Assembly (NCBI GenBank): GCA_937981955.1
Contig: CALJNA010000092.1
Span: 1-43,239, forward strand
DNA from: an uncultured Granulosicoccaceae bacterium
GTDB lineage: Bacteria > Pseudomonadota > Gammaproteobacteria > Granulosicoccales > Granulosicoccaceae
DNA: 43,239 nt
Direction of reading: 5' to 3'
A program made the position numbers and the translations under genes. Positions 27,724-36,476 of this stretch are shown here, piece by piece. The notes below the pieces were generated by a model. It was given only the letters and a program-made list of their open reading frames with translations, searched no databases and was not told the DNA's origin. Each line of letters begins with the position of its first letter. Within the stretch, counting starts at the first letter, position 1.

Positions 27724-28506
27724 TTAGGCAACCAGGGTTTCGATAAACGGTTTAACGCCTGCAACCCCTTCGGTTTCCATTACACGTATGGTTTCTGAAC
27801 CTACGACAGCGATATCTGCTTTGCCGCGAAGAAAGTTGATATCGTCAGCGCTCTTTACACCAAAGCCCACAGCCAATGGCAGAGATGTGTTTTCGCGACA
27901 CGTGGTCAGATAGGATTCCAGCTCTTCTGAGAATGCTGTGTCTTTGCCGGTCACACCTTTTCTGGCAACACTGTAAATAAAGCCCGAGCTGTTGTCGCTC
28001 AAAAAGCGCATGCGTGGCTCTGGTGTGTTTGGTGTGAAAATATGCACCGGTGCCAGTTCGGCCTTGTGCATTGCATCCAGATAGTCCTGACCTTCTGATG
28101 GCGGCAGGTCGGGAACGATGCATCCTTGAATTCCAATAGATTTGCAACGATCCACAAAGGCTTCAATACCCTGACAGAACAGAATATTGTAGTAGGTCAT
28201 GAACAGGAACGGGATATCAAACTCTTTGGTCAGTCGCTCAGCCATCTCGAAACTTTGTTCAACGGTTGCACCGGCCTTTAAAGCCTCGGCGTTGGCTTTA
28301 AGAATCACAGGCCCGTCAGCCATTGGTTCTGAGAACGGGATTTGAAGCTCCATTAGGTCGACGCCGGCTTTTACCATGTCTTCAACAACGCGCAGGCTGT
28401 CATCAAAGCTTGGATAACCAAGTACGATGTGCGTCATCAGCAGGATGTCTTTCTTTTTACGGGCATCTACAATCGATTGCTCGAGTCTGGTTGCATGCTT
28501 ATCCAT
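27724..28506 (-). CDS. trpA: tryptophan synthase alpha chain
   Basis: This 260-residue TIM-barrel subunit cleaves indole-3-glycerol phosphate to indole. The catalytic pair is present as Glu53 (MELQIPF) and Asp64 (MADGPVI), corresponding to Glu49 and Asp60 of the Salmonella enzyme. The usual SDP triplet reads Ser-Glu-Pro here (Glu60), and the common ELG is ELQ, so this is an atypical sequence. The phosphate-binding end (AVGFGVKSADD and VVGSETIRVM) is conserved. The ATG overlaps the trpB stop by 8 bases, with GGGAG upstream. The gene order is gntR-trpB-trpA-SIP, and no trpF, trpC or trpD is nearby. Confidence 0.94.
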   Translation of the reverse strand: MDKHATRLEQSIVDARKKKDILLMTHIVLGYPSFDDSLRVVEDMVKAGVDLMELQIPFSEPMADGPVILKANAEALKAGATVEQSFEMAERLTKEFDIPFLFMTYYNILFCQGIEAFVDRCKSIGIQGCIVPDLPPSEGQDYLDAMHKAELAPVHIFTPNTPEPRMRFLSDNSSGFIYSVARKGVTGKDTAFSEELESYLTTCRENTSLPLAVGFGVKSADDINFLRGKADIAVVGSETIRVMETEGVAGVKPFIETLVA

Positions 28507-29743
28507 TGTTCATCTCCCGTCGGTAGGCGTCTGCTTTTTTAATAATAAATTCTGTCCACTTGGGGTCATGTACGGCATCAGCAACAGTAAAAATATCCTT
28601 GTCTGCGCGACCGGACATGTTAATCAGAATGTTGTCGTCCGAAGACATCATCGGTGCTTCTTTATAGGCTTGGGCGAATGCATGTGACGATTCCAGCGCG
28701 GGTATCAAGCCTTCATGCCGTACTGTTCGTTGCATCGCTGCAACCACATCATCATCGGTGGCGGCTTCAAAACGAACCTGCTCTGTTTCATGTAAATGGC
28801 TCAGGATAGGTGAAACGCCAACATAGTCGAGACCGGCTGATACGCTGTGTGTATCCTGCATCTGACCGTCACGATCTTGCAGAAAGAATGTTTTGTAACC
28901 TTGCGCTACACCAATAGATGCATCGTCATAGGCCAGTCTTGCAGCATGTTCACCACTGCCGCGACCGCGACCACCGGCTTCGACACCAACCAGCTCCACT
29001 TCCTTGTCGTCAAAAAAACCGCTGAAAATACCCATTGCATTCGAACCACCTCCAACGCAGGCGTAAACACGCTGTGGTAATTTGCCTGTGCGTTCGAGCA
29101 TTTGTTTACGTGCTTCAGTGCCAATGATGGATTGAAACCAGCTGACCATTTCTGGAAATGGATGTGGGCCGCAAGCAGTGCCAAGTACGTAGTGAGTGTC
29201 GTCCATGTTGGTTACCCAATCGCGAAACGCCTCGTTAATGGCATCTTTCAATGTCTGGCTACCCTCCGTTACGGCCACAACAGTTGCGCCCATTTGTTCC
29301 ATCCAGAAAACATTGGGACGTTGGCGTTCAACATCATGTGCGCCCATATAAATGGTGCAATCAAAACCAAATTTGGCGGCCATCGTAGCTGTTGCGACTC
29401 CGTGCTGACCGGCACCGGTTTCGGCGATAACACGTGTTTTTTTCATGCGCCTGGTTAACAAACCCTGGCCCATGACATTGTTCGCCTTGTGTGCGCCTGT
29501 GTGGTTCAGGTCTTCGCGCTTGACGTAAATGTTAGCACCGCCGAGTTGTTCGGTGAGGTTATCCAGTTTCGTAATAGGTGTTGCGCGACAGGAATAGGTA
29601 GACATTAGTTCCAGATACTCCTGCCAGAACGATTCGTCTTCACGTGCTTCCAGATATGCCGATTCGAGTTCGTCAAATGTTGGCACCAGAATTTCTGGTA
29701 TGAACGCACCACCAAACTGGCTGTAGTAACCGCTGTTTTTCAT
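28499..29743 (-). CDS. trpB: tryptophan synthase beta chain
   Basis: This 414-residue PLP enzyme condenses indole with serine. The PLP lysine is K86 in HTGAHKANN, the catalytic glutamate is E108 in AETGAGQHG, and the phosphate loop is GGGSNAMG. The QDTHSVSAGLDYVGVSP segment fits TrpB1. Several usually fixed positions differ from enteric TrpB, for example YSCRATPITKL for the GRPTPL region and HETEQVRFEAATDDDVV. It lies 79 bp downstream of a GntR/HutC regulator on the same strand and overlaps trpA by 8 bases. Confidence 0.95.
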   Translation of the reverse strand: MKNSGYYSQFGGAFIPEILVPTFDELESAYLEAREDESFWQEYLELMSTYSCRATPITKLDNLTEQLGGANIYVKREDLNHTGAHKANNVMGQGLLTRRMKKTRVIAETGAGQHGVATATMAAKFGFDCTIYMGAHDVERQRPNVFWMEQMGATVVAVTEGSQTLKDAINEAFRDWVTNMDDTHYVLGTACGPHPFPEMVSWFQSIIGTEARKQMLERTGKLPQRVYACVGGGSNAMGIFSGFFDDKEVELVGVEAGGRGRGSGEHAARLAYDDASIGVAQGYKTFFLQDRDGQMQDTHSVSAGLDYVGVSPILSHLHETEQVRFEAATDDDVVAAMQRTVRHEGLIPALESSHAFAQAYKEAPMMSSDDNILINMSGRADKDIFTVADAVHDPKWTEFIIKKADAYRREMNNG

Positions 29744-29822
29744 AGTTAGTATCTCTTAGACTTGCTCGTTAACTGTTCTCGTATAGCGCATTGAATCAAC
29801 CCCTTGTTACATGGTTGTCGTC

Positions 29823-30626
29823 CTATTCCTGGTTTGCGTGCGCTGGGTATAGAGTTTGCGAAAATTCGAATCGATCGGTCAGGCAAACGATGTCCGAGTG
29901 CAACGCGCTTTTGTTGTTACCAAAGTGCAGCTCTCTGTGAACATGCAGTAATGCTGCGCCAGTCGATGTTTGTAGCTGCTTAGCCTGTTCGTCGTTTGCG
30001 CTTATAACGAAGAACGTTTGATCGGCAGAACTAGGCTCAAGAAAATATACATCGCGCACCAGCGCAGACAATGATTGGTTAGCCAGGTTATGGTTTTGAA
30101 TATCGGGAAATAAATCGGTGCTTAGCCAAATGGTTTCGTACAGCACCGGTGTGCCTTCTACTTTTGCGCAGCGCTCTATTCTTAAAAATTTAACAGCCGC
30201 GTTGGCAGATCTGGTTGAATTGTGTTTCCCGTCTTGTGCGTCAGGCTGAACGTCTGCCTCATTTTTGTGTTCAGCATTGAGTTTCAGGTATTCATGCCTT
30301 GGTTCAATCGTTAGTTCCAGACAGGCGTTCAACTCACTTTTACGTAAAGCTGCACTGGTGCCTGTAAGTGAAAACAAATCGATAGAACGACTCGGCGGTA
30401 AAACAAACGTGCCTGAACCGCGTCTGCGTTCGAGCATGCCTTGTCGAACTAAAAGATCAGTTGCCTGACGCACTGTGGGGCGGCCAATACTGAATCGATT
30501 TGCAAGCTCGTTTTCTGATGGAATTTTTTCCGCAACCGCGTGTACACCAGAATCGATATCGTCACGAATCCGGTCGGCCAGCTGCCGGTACAGCGGTATG
30601 GGAGAGCGTTGGTTGAGCAAGTGCAA
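29823..30626 (-). CDS. GntR-family transcriptional regulator, HutC subfamily (UTRA domain)
   Basis: This 267-residue regulator has an N-terminal winged helix-turn-helix (about residues 8-75) with PLYRQLADRIRDDI, KIPSENELANRFSIGRPTVRQATDLLVRQGMLERRRGSGTFV. A UTRA ligand-binding domain follows, with FLRIERCAKVEGTPVLYETIWLSTDLFP and the C-terminal DRFEFSQTL. HutC-type regulators respond to small metabolites such as sugars or amino acid derivatives. The start is TTG without a visible ribosome binding site, about 17 bases after the predicted transcription start. It is the first gene of a probable gntR-trpBA-SIP operon, so trpBA and SIP are its likely targets. It diverges from hisB. Confidence 0.9.
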   Translation of the reverse strand: MHLLNQRSPIPLYRQLADRIRDDIDSGVHAVAEKIPSENELANRFSIGRPTVRQATDLLVRQGMLERRRGSGTFVLPPSRSIDLFSLTGTSAALRKSELNACLELTIEPRHEYLKLNAEHKNEADVQPDAQDGKHNSTRSANAAVKFLRIERCAKVEGTPVLYETIWLSTDLFPDIQNHNLANQSLSALVRDVYFLEPSSADQTFFVISANDEQAKQLQTSTGAALLHVHRELHFGNNKSALHSDIVCLTDRFEFSQTLYPAHANQE

Positions 30627-30649
30627 GCCAGAATAGAGAAGTTATGGCT

Positions 30650-30679
30650 AGGATAGCGGCAAATTGGTCAAGTTGTCAA
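30650..30679 (-). promoter_or_regulatory. sigma70-type promoter of the gntR-trpBA operon
   Basis: On the minus strand a perfect TTGACA (30679-30674) is followed after 18 bases by TATCCT (30655-30650). The start point would be near 30643, giving a very short leader to the TTG start at 30626. The -35 lies inside an inverted repeat (30671-30686), a layout expected for repression. Confidence 0.6.
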
Positions 30680-30686
30680 TACAACT
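30671..30686. promoter_or_regulatory. candidate GntR/HutC operator overlapping the -35
   Basis: AGTTGT-CAAT-ACAACT is a perfect 6-4-6 dyad. Its centre, GT-CAAT-AC, fits the general GT(N)TA(N)AC shape of HutC-group operators loosely. Because it covers the -35 of the regulator's own promoter, autoregulation is likely. The assignment to this regulator is inference from position. Confidence 0.55.
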
Positions 30687-30815
30687 ATTGGGTTTCTGCG
30701 ATACATCTCACATTGGGCTATGCCTGAATTTTGCACAGAAACTTGTGAATTCGTGGATATCCCATTGATTCTGTAGCGTGTATCCTGCACTTATTCGTCT
30801 TCAGGAGCCTTATCG

Positions 30816-31409
30816 GTGTCGTCTCGTCAAGCCAGCGTATCCAGAGATACGTTTGAAACCAAAATTGCCTGTGCGCTCAATATCGATGGGCAAGGCAATG
30901 GGAATTTGCAATCCGGTGTGCCGTTTCTGGACCATATGCTCGACCAGATCGTCCGACATGGCTTGTTCGATATTGCGATTAAGTGCGACGGTGATAATCA
31001 CATCGATGACCACCACAGTGTCGAGGATATCGGCATAACGCTTGGCATGGCTTTCGATCAAGCCCTTGGTGACAGAAAAGGTATTCAACGTTATGGTCAC
31101 GCCTATGTTCCACTCGATGAAGCTTTATCGCGTGTGGTCATCGATTTTTCGGGTCGCCCCGGATTGTTTTTCAATGCTGAGTTTGTCAGGCCTAAGGTGG
31201 GTACGTTCGATGTCGAGCTGACATCGGAGTTCTTTCAGGGCTTTGCCAATCACGCCAGGGCAACGATTCACATGGATGTTATTCGCGGGTTAAACGAACA
31301 TCATAAAATTGAAACTCTGTTCAAGGCATTTGGCCGGTCTTTGCGAATGGCTTGCGCTGTCGATGATCGTTCGGCGAACTTGCTGCCATCGACAAAAGGC
31401 TCTCTTTAG
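30816..31409 (+). CDS. hisB: imidazoleglycerol-phosphate dehydratase
   Basis: This 197-residue enzyme makes imidazole acetol phosphate, step six of histidine synthesis. The two metal-binding repeats appear as [13 protein letters not shown] with [13 protein letters not shown], and [15 protein letters not shown] with [18 protein letters not shown]. It is the monofunctional short form, without the phosphatase domain of the enteric fusion. The start is GTG with CAGGAG nine bases upstream. It heads the hisBHAF cluster and diverges from gntR. Confidence 0.97.
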   Translation: MSSRQASVSRDTFETKIACALNIDGQGNGNLQSGVPFLDHMLDQIVRHGLFDIAIKCDGDNHIDDHHSVEDIGITLGMAFDQALGDRKGIQRYGHAYVPLDEALSRVVIDFSGRPGLFFNAEFVRPKVGTFDVELTSEFFQGFANHARATIHMDVIRGLNEHHKIETLFKAFGRSLRMACAVDDRSANLLPSTKGSL

Positions 31410-31441
31410 CCTTTATTTATAACTAAAGCGTTATTGTCTCA

Positions 31442-32086
31442 ATGCAACGAATCGCCGTCATCGACTACGGTATGGGGAATCTTCGCTCGGTATCGAAGGC
31501 CATTGAGTGCGTGGCCGACAATGCTGAAGTGCTGGTTACATCCGATGCCAAACTAATTAGTACTGCCGATCGCATTGTATGCCCTGGACAAGGTGCCGCT
31601 GCAGATTGTATGGCGGCATTGAACGATGCAAATCTCATCAACACGGTTCAAGAATTGATTGGTACGCGACCGTTTCTCGGCATTTGCATGGGCTTGCAAG
31701 TGTTGCTGACGCACAGCGAAGAAAATGATGGTATCGATTGCATGAATGTTGTTCCTGGTCAGGTCAAACGCTTTGCTAGCCCTTTACTCGATACCAGCGG
31801 TCAGCGATTAAAAGTTCCTCATATGGGTTGGAGTCCGGTGGCACATTCTGTGGCCCATCCACTATGGGATAACATTGCCGATAAGGCGCGTTTCTATTTT
31901 GCTCACAGTTATTACTGCGCACCAGACGATCAAGGCAGTGTGGTGGGTCAATGTGAATACGGCATCGAATTCGCTGTGGCGATAGCCGGTCAGCAGTTGT
32001 TTGCCTGTCAGTTTCATCCGGAAAAAAGCGCCAAAGACGGATTGCAGTTACTGCGCAACTTTGTAGCATGGAATGGCAAGTCATAA
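31442..32086 (+). CDS. hisH: imidazole glycerol phosphate synthase, glutamine amidotransferase subunit
   Basis: This 214-residue class I amidotransferase supplies ammonia to HisF. The nucleophile is Cys82 in GICMGLQ, and the His-Glu pair lies in CQFHPEKS near residue 195. The oxyanion-region motif reads PGQGAA where PGVGAF is usual. It starts with ATG, 32 bp after hisB. Confidence 0.97.
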   Translation: MQRIAVIDYGMGNLRSVSKAIECVADNAEVLVTSDAKLISTADRIVCPGQGAAADCMAALNDANLINTVQELIGTRPFLGICMGLQVLLTHSEENDGIDCMNVVPGQVKRFASPLLDTSGQRLKVPHMGWSPVAHSVAHPLWDNIADKARFYFAHSYYCAPDDQGSVVGQCEYGIEFAVAIAGQQLFACQFHPEKSAKDGLQLLRNFVAWNGKS

Positions 32087-32142
32087 CTGACTGCTAATTT
32101 AAATGCTAAAACTACTTATTTGTTAATTTGAAAGTGGCCTGA

Positions 32143-32892
32143 ATGCTTATTATTCCAGCAATAGATTTAAAAAACGGCCAGTGCGTGCGATTGCGCCAGG
32201 GACGCATGGAAGACGATACCGTGTTCTCTGATGACCCTGTTGCCGTAGCAACACAATGGGTGGAGCAAGGTGCAAGACGACTTCATCTTGTTGATCTCGA
32301 CGGCGCGTTTGCCGGTGAACCTCGTAATGCTGCCGTTGCCGAAGCTATTTGCAAAGCGTATCCGAAATTACCCGTGCAGCTCGGTGGCGGTATTCGTTCG
32401 ATTGATAATGCACAACACTACATTGATGCTGGTATCAGCTATCTGATCATCGGCACGCTCGCGGTTAAGCAACCTGAATTTGTTGATGAGTTGTGTCAAC
32501 GCTTTCCAGGTAAAGTGATTGTCGGGCTGGATGCCAAAGACGGGTTTGTTGCAACCGAAGGCTGGGCTGAAGCATCCAGCGTTACGGCTGTATCGTTGGC
32601 GAAACGCTTTGAAAATGTGGGTGTATCAGCCATCGTGTATACCGATATCAGTCGTGACGGCATGATGCAAGGCGTTAACCTTGAAGCAACCGCAGAGCTT
32701 GCCGACGCAATCAACATTCCTGTTATTGCGTCTGGTGGTGTGACCAACATGGATGATATTACGGCCTTATGCGCTGTTAAAGGTACGGCTATACAAGGTG
32801 CTATTGTTGGCCGTGCACTTTACGAGAACACGCTTGAGCTAAGCTCTGCACAAGAGCAAGCTGATGCACTCAGTGCGCAGCAACAGGCTTAG
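32143..32892 (+). CDS. hisA: 1-(5-phosphoribosyl)-5-[(5-phosphoribosylamino)methylideneamino]imidazole-4-carboxamide isomerase
   Basis: This 249-residue TIM barrel performs the Amadori rearrangement that yields the HisF substrate. Catalytic Asp8 ([14 protein letters not shown]) and the second aspartate in [12 protein letters not shown] are present, as are the phosphate motifs GGIRS and SGGV. It is followed by hisF after 14 bp. The C-terminus is Gln/Ala-rich and slightly longer than usual. Confidence 0.97.
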   Translation: MLIIPAIDLKNGQCVRLRQGRMEDDTVFSDDPVAVATQWVEQGARRLHLVDLDGAFAGEPRNAAVAEAICKAYPKLPVQLGGGIRSIDNAQHYIDAGISYLIIGTLAVKQPEFVDELCQRFPGKVIVGLDAKDGFVATEGWAEASSVTAVSLAKRFENVGVSAIVYTDISRDGMMQGVNLEATAELADAINIPVIASGGVTNMDDITALCAVKGTAIQGAIVGRALYENTLELSSAQEQADALSAQQQA

Positions 32893-32906
32893 CAGGTAGA
32901 AATATT

Positions 32907-33680
32907 ATGGGATTGGCAAAACGCATTATTCCCTGTCTCGATGTTGATGCCGGACGCGTTGTTAAAGGAGTAAAGTTTCTCGATATTCGCGATGCTGGTG
33001 ATCCTGTCAGCGTTGCTCGTGGATATAACACAGCGGGTGCCGACGAAATTACCTTTCTCGATATCACCGCTAGCTCTGATAATCGCGACACTATGTATCA
33101 CGTTGTAGAGCAAGTTGCGTCTGAAGTGTTTATACCGCTAACAGTCGGTGGAGGAATTCGAGCAGTCAGTGATGTACGACGACTGCTTAATGCAGGCGCC
33201 GATAAAGTCAGCATAAATACAGCTGCTGTTCATAATCCTGAATTGGTACAAGAGGCAAGCGATAAAGTCGGATCACAATGTATCGTGGTTGCCATAGATT
33301 CAAAATGCGTCAGTTCGCCAGGTGAAGAACCTCGCTGGGAGATCTTTACCCATGGCGGTCGAAAGCCAACCGGCATAGATACCATCGAATGGGCGGTAAA
33401 AATGGCGGAGTTTGGTGCTGGAGAATTGTTGCTGACCAGTATGGATCGTGACGGAACAAAAATCGGCTTCGATATCGGCGTAACCAAAGCGGTTTCTGAT
33501 GCGGTAGAAATTCCGGTTATTGCCTCGGGTGGAGTAGGCGAGTTGCAACATCTGGTTGACGGTGTGAACCAGGGCGGTGCCGATGCGGTGCTGGCGGCCA
33601 GCATTTTTCACTTTGGTGAATACTCTATCGGAGAGGCCAAGGCGTTTATGCAGCAGCAGGGCATAGAAGTTCGCCTATAG
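32907..33680 (+). CDS. hisF: imidazole glycerol phosphate synthase, cyclase subunit
   Basis: This 257-residue TIM barrel closes the imidazole ring and releases AICAR. Diagnostic parts are the N-terminal [22 protein letters not shown] (catalytic Asp11), [42 protein letters not shown] and [15 protein letters not shown] (catalytic Asp130 equivalent). It works in a complex with HisH. The next gene, hisI, begins after 162 bp in which no strong terminator is visible. Confidence 0.98.
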   Translation: MGLAKRIIPCLDVDAGRVVKGVKFLDIRDAGDPVSVARGYNTAGADEITFLDITASSDNRDTMYHVVEQVASEVFIPLTVGGGIRAVSDVRRLLNAGADKVSINTAAVHNPELVQEASDKVGSQCIVVAIDSKCVSSPGEEPRWEIFTHGGRKPTGIDTIEWAVKMAEFGAGELLLTSMDRDGTKIGFDIGVTKAVSDAVEIPVIASGGVGELQHLVDGVNQGGADAVLAASIFHFGEYSIGEAKAFMQQQGIEVRL

Positions 33681-33842
33681 CCAGCGCGCTGTTCAATCGC
33701 CGGTCCCCGCTTTTCCACAAGAACACCGTCTTGTCATAAAACCGGTCCACCTTGCGTTGTCTATCACGCATTCGGTGTCGGTGCCGACCCGCTCGCGTGG
33801 TAGAATCGAGACAGACAGCAACAGCTAAGTGGTTGAAATTAC

Positions 33843-34232
33843 ATGATAGATGTTGTGGCGTTCAACGATGCCGGGCTGGTTCCGGCGATCGCTCAGGACG
33901 CCAACACCAAAGATGTACTGATGATGGCCTGGATGAATCGGGATGCGCTGCAGGAAACCATGGAAACGGGTCGCGCGGTGTATTTTTCGCGATCGCGTCA
34001 ACGTTTATGGCGCAAAGGAGAAGAATCCGGGCATGTGCAGCACGTCAGGGAGATTCGACTCGATTGCGATGCCGATGTGATTTTGCTGCAGGTAGAACAA
34101 GTGGGCGGTATAGCCTGTCACACAGGCCGGGCACACTGCTTCTATCGTAAGCTGGGAGAAGACGGGCAGTGGCAGGCGACGGAGCCAGTGCTGAAGTCTG
34201 CCAGCGAAATATACGCAGCAAAAGACGAATAA
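33843..34232 (+). CDS. hisI: phosphoribosyl-AMP cyclohydrolase
   Basis: This 129-residue enzyme opens the adenine ring of phosphoribosyl-AMP, step three of the pathway. The metal-binding signatures [13 protein letters not shown] and [17 protein letters not shown] are intact, as are [12 protein letters not shown] and [20 protein letters not shown]. It is a stand-alone HisI, not the HisIE fusion of enterics. A small CCCTG-CAGGG stem follows the stop immediately but has no U run. Confidence 0.97.
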   Translation: MIDVVAFNDAGLVPAIAQDANTKDVLMMAWMNRDALQETMETGRAVYFSRSRQRLWRKGEESGHVQHVREIRLDCDADVILLQVEQVGGIACHTGRAHCFYRKLGEDGQWQATEPVLKSASEIYAAKDE

Positions 34233-34350
34233 CCCTGATAAAAACAGGGGCAAAGGGCTAAGTTACCTTGAGATTGGCCCAACGCGTCGCCACCTTCGGT
34301 ACTACCGGTGTGTTGTCGGCCTTGATTAATCGGGAACGGTAAGCAGAACA

Positions 34351-34671
34351 ATGACGAACACTGACGTACTTGCCAGATTGGCGGAAACGTTCGAGCAGCG
34401 AAAAAACGCTGACGCGAGCAGTTCCTACGTCGCAAGCTTATTTGCCGGCGGTGACGATGCCATTTTGAAAAAAGTCGGTGAGGAAGCCACTGAATTTTTA
34501 CTGGCGAGCAAGGGCGATGATAACGCCCACTTGATCGCTGAAGCGGCCGACGTGTGGTTTCACATGCTGGTATTATTGAGTCATAAAGGGCTTGGGCCCG
34601 ATGACATTTTGAAAGAATTGAACCGTCGTGAAGGCGTGTCTGGGCTTGATGAGAAAGCAAGCCGCGCATAG
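34351..34671 (+). CDS. hisE: phosphoribosyl-ATP pyrophosphatase
   Basis: This 106-residue all-alpha MazG-like enzyme hydrolyses phosphoribosyl-ATP, step two of the pathway. Conserved acidic helices read [13 protein letters not shown] and [17 protein letters not shown]. It is separate from hisI, with 118 bp between. It is followed 59 bp later by tatA; the hisI-hisE-tatABC order is shared with other Gammaproteobacteria such as Pseudomonas. Confidence 0.96.
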   Translation: MTNTDVLARLAETFEQRKNADASSSYVASLFAGGDDAILKKVGEEATEFLLASKGDDNAHLIAEAADVWFHMLVLLSHKGLGPDDILKELNRREGVSGLDEKASRA

Positions 34672-34730
34672 CCAAACATACGTGTCATACGCGATGGGTT
34701 AACGGAATAGAGTTACAGGAGAATATAGTT

Positions 34731-34955
34731 ATGGGTATGCCAGGCCCGATGCAGCTTTTGCTGATACTTGCCATTGTTATCGTTATTTTTGGCGCTAAGC
34801 GTCTGAAGAATATCGGCAGCGATCTTGGTGGTGCAGTCAAGGGATTCAAAACTGCGGTTAAAGATGAAGCTGAAGAGTCCGCCGCGCAGCTTGAAGACGC
34901 AAAAGACACAGCGGAAAATGCCGTGTCTCGCGAAAACGACGAAAACAAAGTCTGA
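34731..34955 (+). CDS. tatA: Sec-independent translocase protein TatA
   Basis: This 74-residue protein has one N-terminal transmembrane helix (about residues 7-20), the FGAKRL hinge and an amphipathic helix ([19 protein letters not shown]), then an acidic tail. TatA oligomers form the variable pore of the twin-arginine pathway. AGGAG precedes the ATG. A Tat substrate candidate, the DUF1501 protein, is encoded at 5237-6607. Confidence 0.96.
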   Translation: MGMPGPMQLLLILAIVIVIFGAKRLKNIGSDLGGAVKGFKTAVKDEAEESAAQLEDAKDTAENAVSRENDENKV

Positions 34956-35000
34956 CACCGTGTTAATGATGCTCTACTAGCCCGGTAGTAACTAAAGACT

Positions 35001-35480
35001 ATGTTCGATATCGGTTTTTTGGAAATGATGACCATCGGCATTGTTGCGTTGCTGGTGATCGGTCCTGAACGATTACCTGAAGTGGCAGCAAAGGTGGGTC
35101 GCTATGTCGGCAAGGCACAACGTTTCGTGCGTGGTGTTCGGTCTGATATTTCCCGAGAGTTGGAATCAGGTGATTTGAAGAAGTTAATCGGCGACCAGAA
35201 AGATCAGATTGATGAACTGCGAAAAATGGTTCACACCGCAACCAAAGACATTGAGACATCCACCAGTGGTGCATTAAAAGATGCTCAATCGTCTGTTGGC
35301 GAATTGAAAAGTGAACTGAACAGTAGTTTGAGTGAGTCTGGCAGTGATGCCAGTGCCTCGGTTGCTAAAAACACTGAGCCAGAACAACTTAACAGCCCTG
35401 ACGATACGAGTGCTGCAAATATTACGAGCTCTGAAGATGCAAGCGATGCTAATCAACAGCAAAACAACAAAGCGTCCTGA
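35001..35480 (+). CDS. tatB: Sec-independent translocase protein TatB
   Basis: This 159-residue protein has an N-terminal helix (MFDIGFLEMMTIGIVALLVIGPERLPEVA) with the TatB-typical glutamate and the GPERLP hinge. A long amphipathic helix and a Ser/Asp-rich tail follow. TatB with TatC forms the receptor for twin-arginine signals. It lies 45 bp after tatA. Confidence 0.95.
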   Translation: MFDIGFLEMMTIGIVALLVIGPERLPEVAAKVGRYVGKAQRFVRGVRSDISRELESGDLKKLIGDQKDQIDELRKMVHTATKDIETSTSGALKDAQSSVGELKSELNSSLSESGSDASASVAKNTEPEQLNSPDDTSAANITSSEDASDANQQQNNKAS

Positions 35481-35560
35481 ATATAATCGTAACTTGCGGC
35501 AACCTGTCGTCCATTTTTAAGTGCTCTTACATAACGTCATCTAATTAGAGAAAGCGTGCA

Positions 35561-36433
35561 TTGGCCTCTTCCAACGAAACCGTAAACCAGGAGCAAGGGT
35601 TTCTATCTCACTTGATAGAACTCAGAGATCGGCTGCTGAAAATGGTACTGGCTGTCACAGTACTGTTTGTCGTGTTATTTCCGTTTCGCGATCGTATTTA
35701 TTCGGCGTTGGCTGAGCCACTTTCTCGATTCTTGCCGGAAGGCACTGAAATGATTGCCTACGAAGTGGCCAGTCCATTTCTAATTCCATTGAAGCTTGCA
35801 CTCATGTTGAGTGTGTTTCTGGCGATTCCATTTCTGCTTTATCAGGTTTGGGCATTTGTTGCCCCGGGCTTGTACACTCATGAAAAACGATTGGTTGGGC
35901 CTTTACTCGCATCAAGTACTTTGCTGTTTTACGCAGGTGTTGCTTTCGCATATTTTGTGGTCTTTCCTCTGGTTTTTAAGTTCTTTATTAATGTTGCGCC
36001 CGATGGTGTGCAGGTTAGTCCGGATATAGCGCGATACCTGGATTTTGTTATTACCTTGTTCTTCGCGTTTGGTATTGCGTTTGAAGTACCAGTAGCCACC
36101 GTGTTGTTAGTGGTAACCGGTGTTACAACACCCGAGAAATTATCGAAAATGCGCCCGTATGTTTTCGTTGGGGCGTTTATCATCGGTATGTTTCTTACGC
36201 CTCCGGATGTTATTTCTCAAATTCTGTTAGCGGTTCCGATGTATTTGTTGTTTGAAGTCGGTGTGTTATTGTCGTCGCGATTTAAAATTTGGGTTAAAGA
36301 AGCTTCCGATGCACGTGATCAAATGCAAGAGGAAGAGTCGAACGCTCCAACAACAGTTCAATCCGAACGAACACCAACAGGTGGGTATCGGAATTCATTG
36401 ACCGATAGCGATGATCCGGAGCCTGGCCCCTGA
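35561..36433 (+). CDS. tatC: Sec-independent translocase protein TatC
   Basis: This 290-residue protein has six transmembrane helices and the family motifs [49 protein letters not shown] and [14 protein letters not shown]. The C-terminal tail is long and hydrophilic. The start is TTG with AGAGAAAG upstream. It completes tatABC and is followed 43 bp later by gpmI. Confidence 0.97.
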   Translation: MASSNETVNQEQGFLSHLIELRDRLLKMVLAVTVLFVVLFPFRDRIYSALAEPLSRFLPEGTEMIAYEVASPFLIPLKLALMLSVFLAIPFLLYQVWAFVAPGLYTHEKRLVGPLLASSTLLFYAGVAFAYFVVFPLVFKFFINVAPDGVQVSPDIARYLDFVITLFFAFGIAFEVPVATVLLVVTGVTTPEKLSKMRPYVFVGAFIIGMFLTPPDVISQILLAVPMYLLFEVGVLLSSRFKIWVKEASDARDQMQEEESNAPTTVQSERTPTGGYRNSLTDSDDPEPGP

Positions 36434-36476
36434 CACGTTCTAGTCCGCGGCAGTTAACTTTTCAGATAGTGTTTCT

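Noticed and set aside
33752-34150. Plus-strand open frame overlapping hisI
   Set aside because: Arg/Cys-rich shadow of hisI in another frame.
34233-34249. CCCTG-CAGGG stem after hisI as a terminator
   Set aside because: Only five pairs and no U run; hisE and tatABC follow on the same strand.
34142-34675. Minus-strand open frame of 177 codons across hisI and hisE
   Set aside because: It is antisense to two well-matched his genes; no motif or ribosome binding site supports it.
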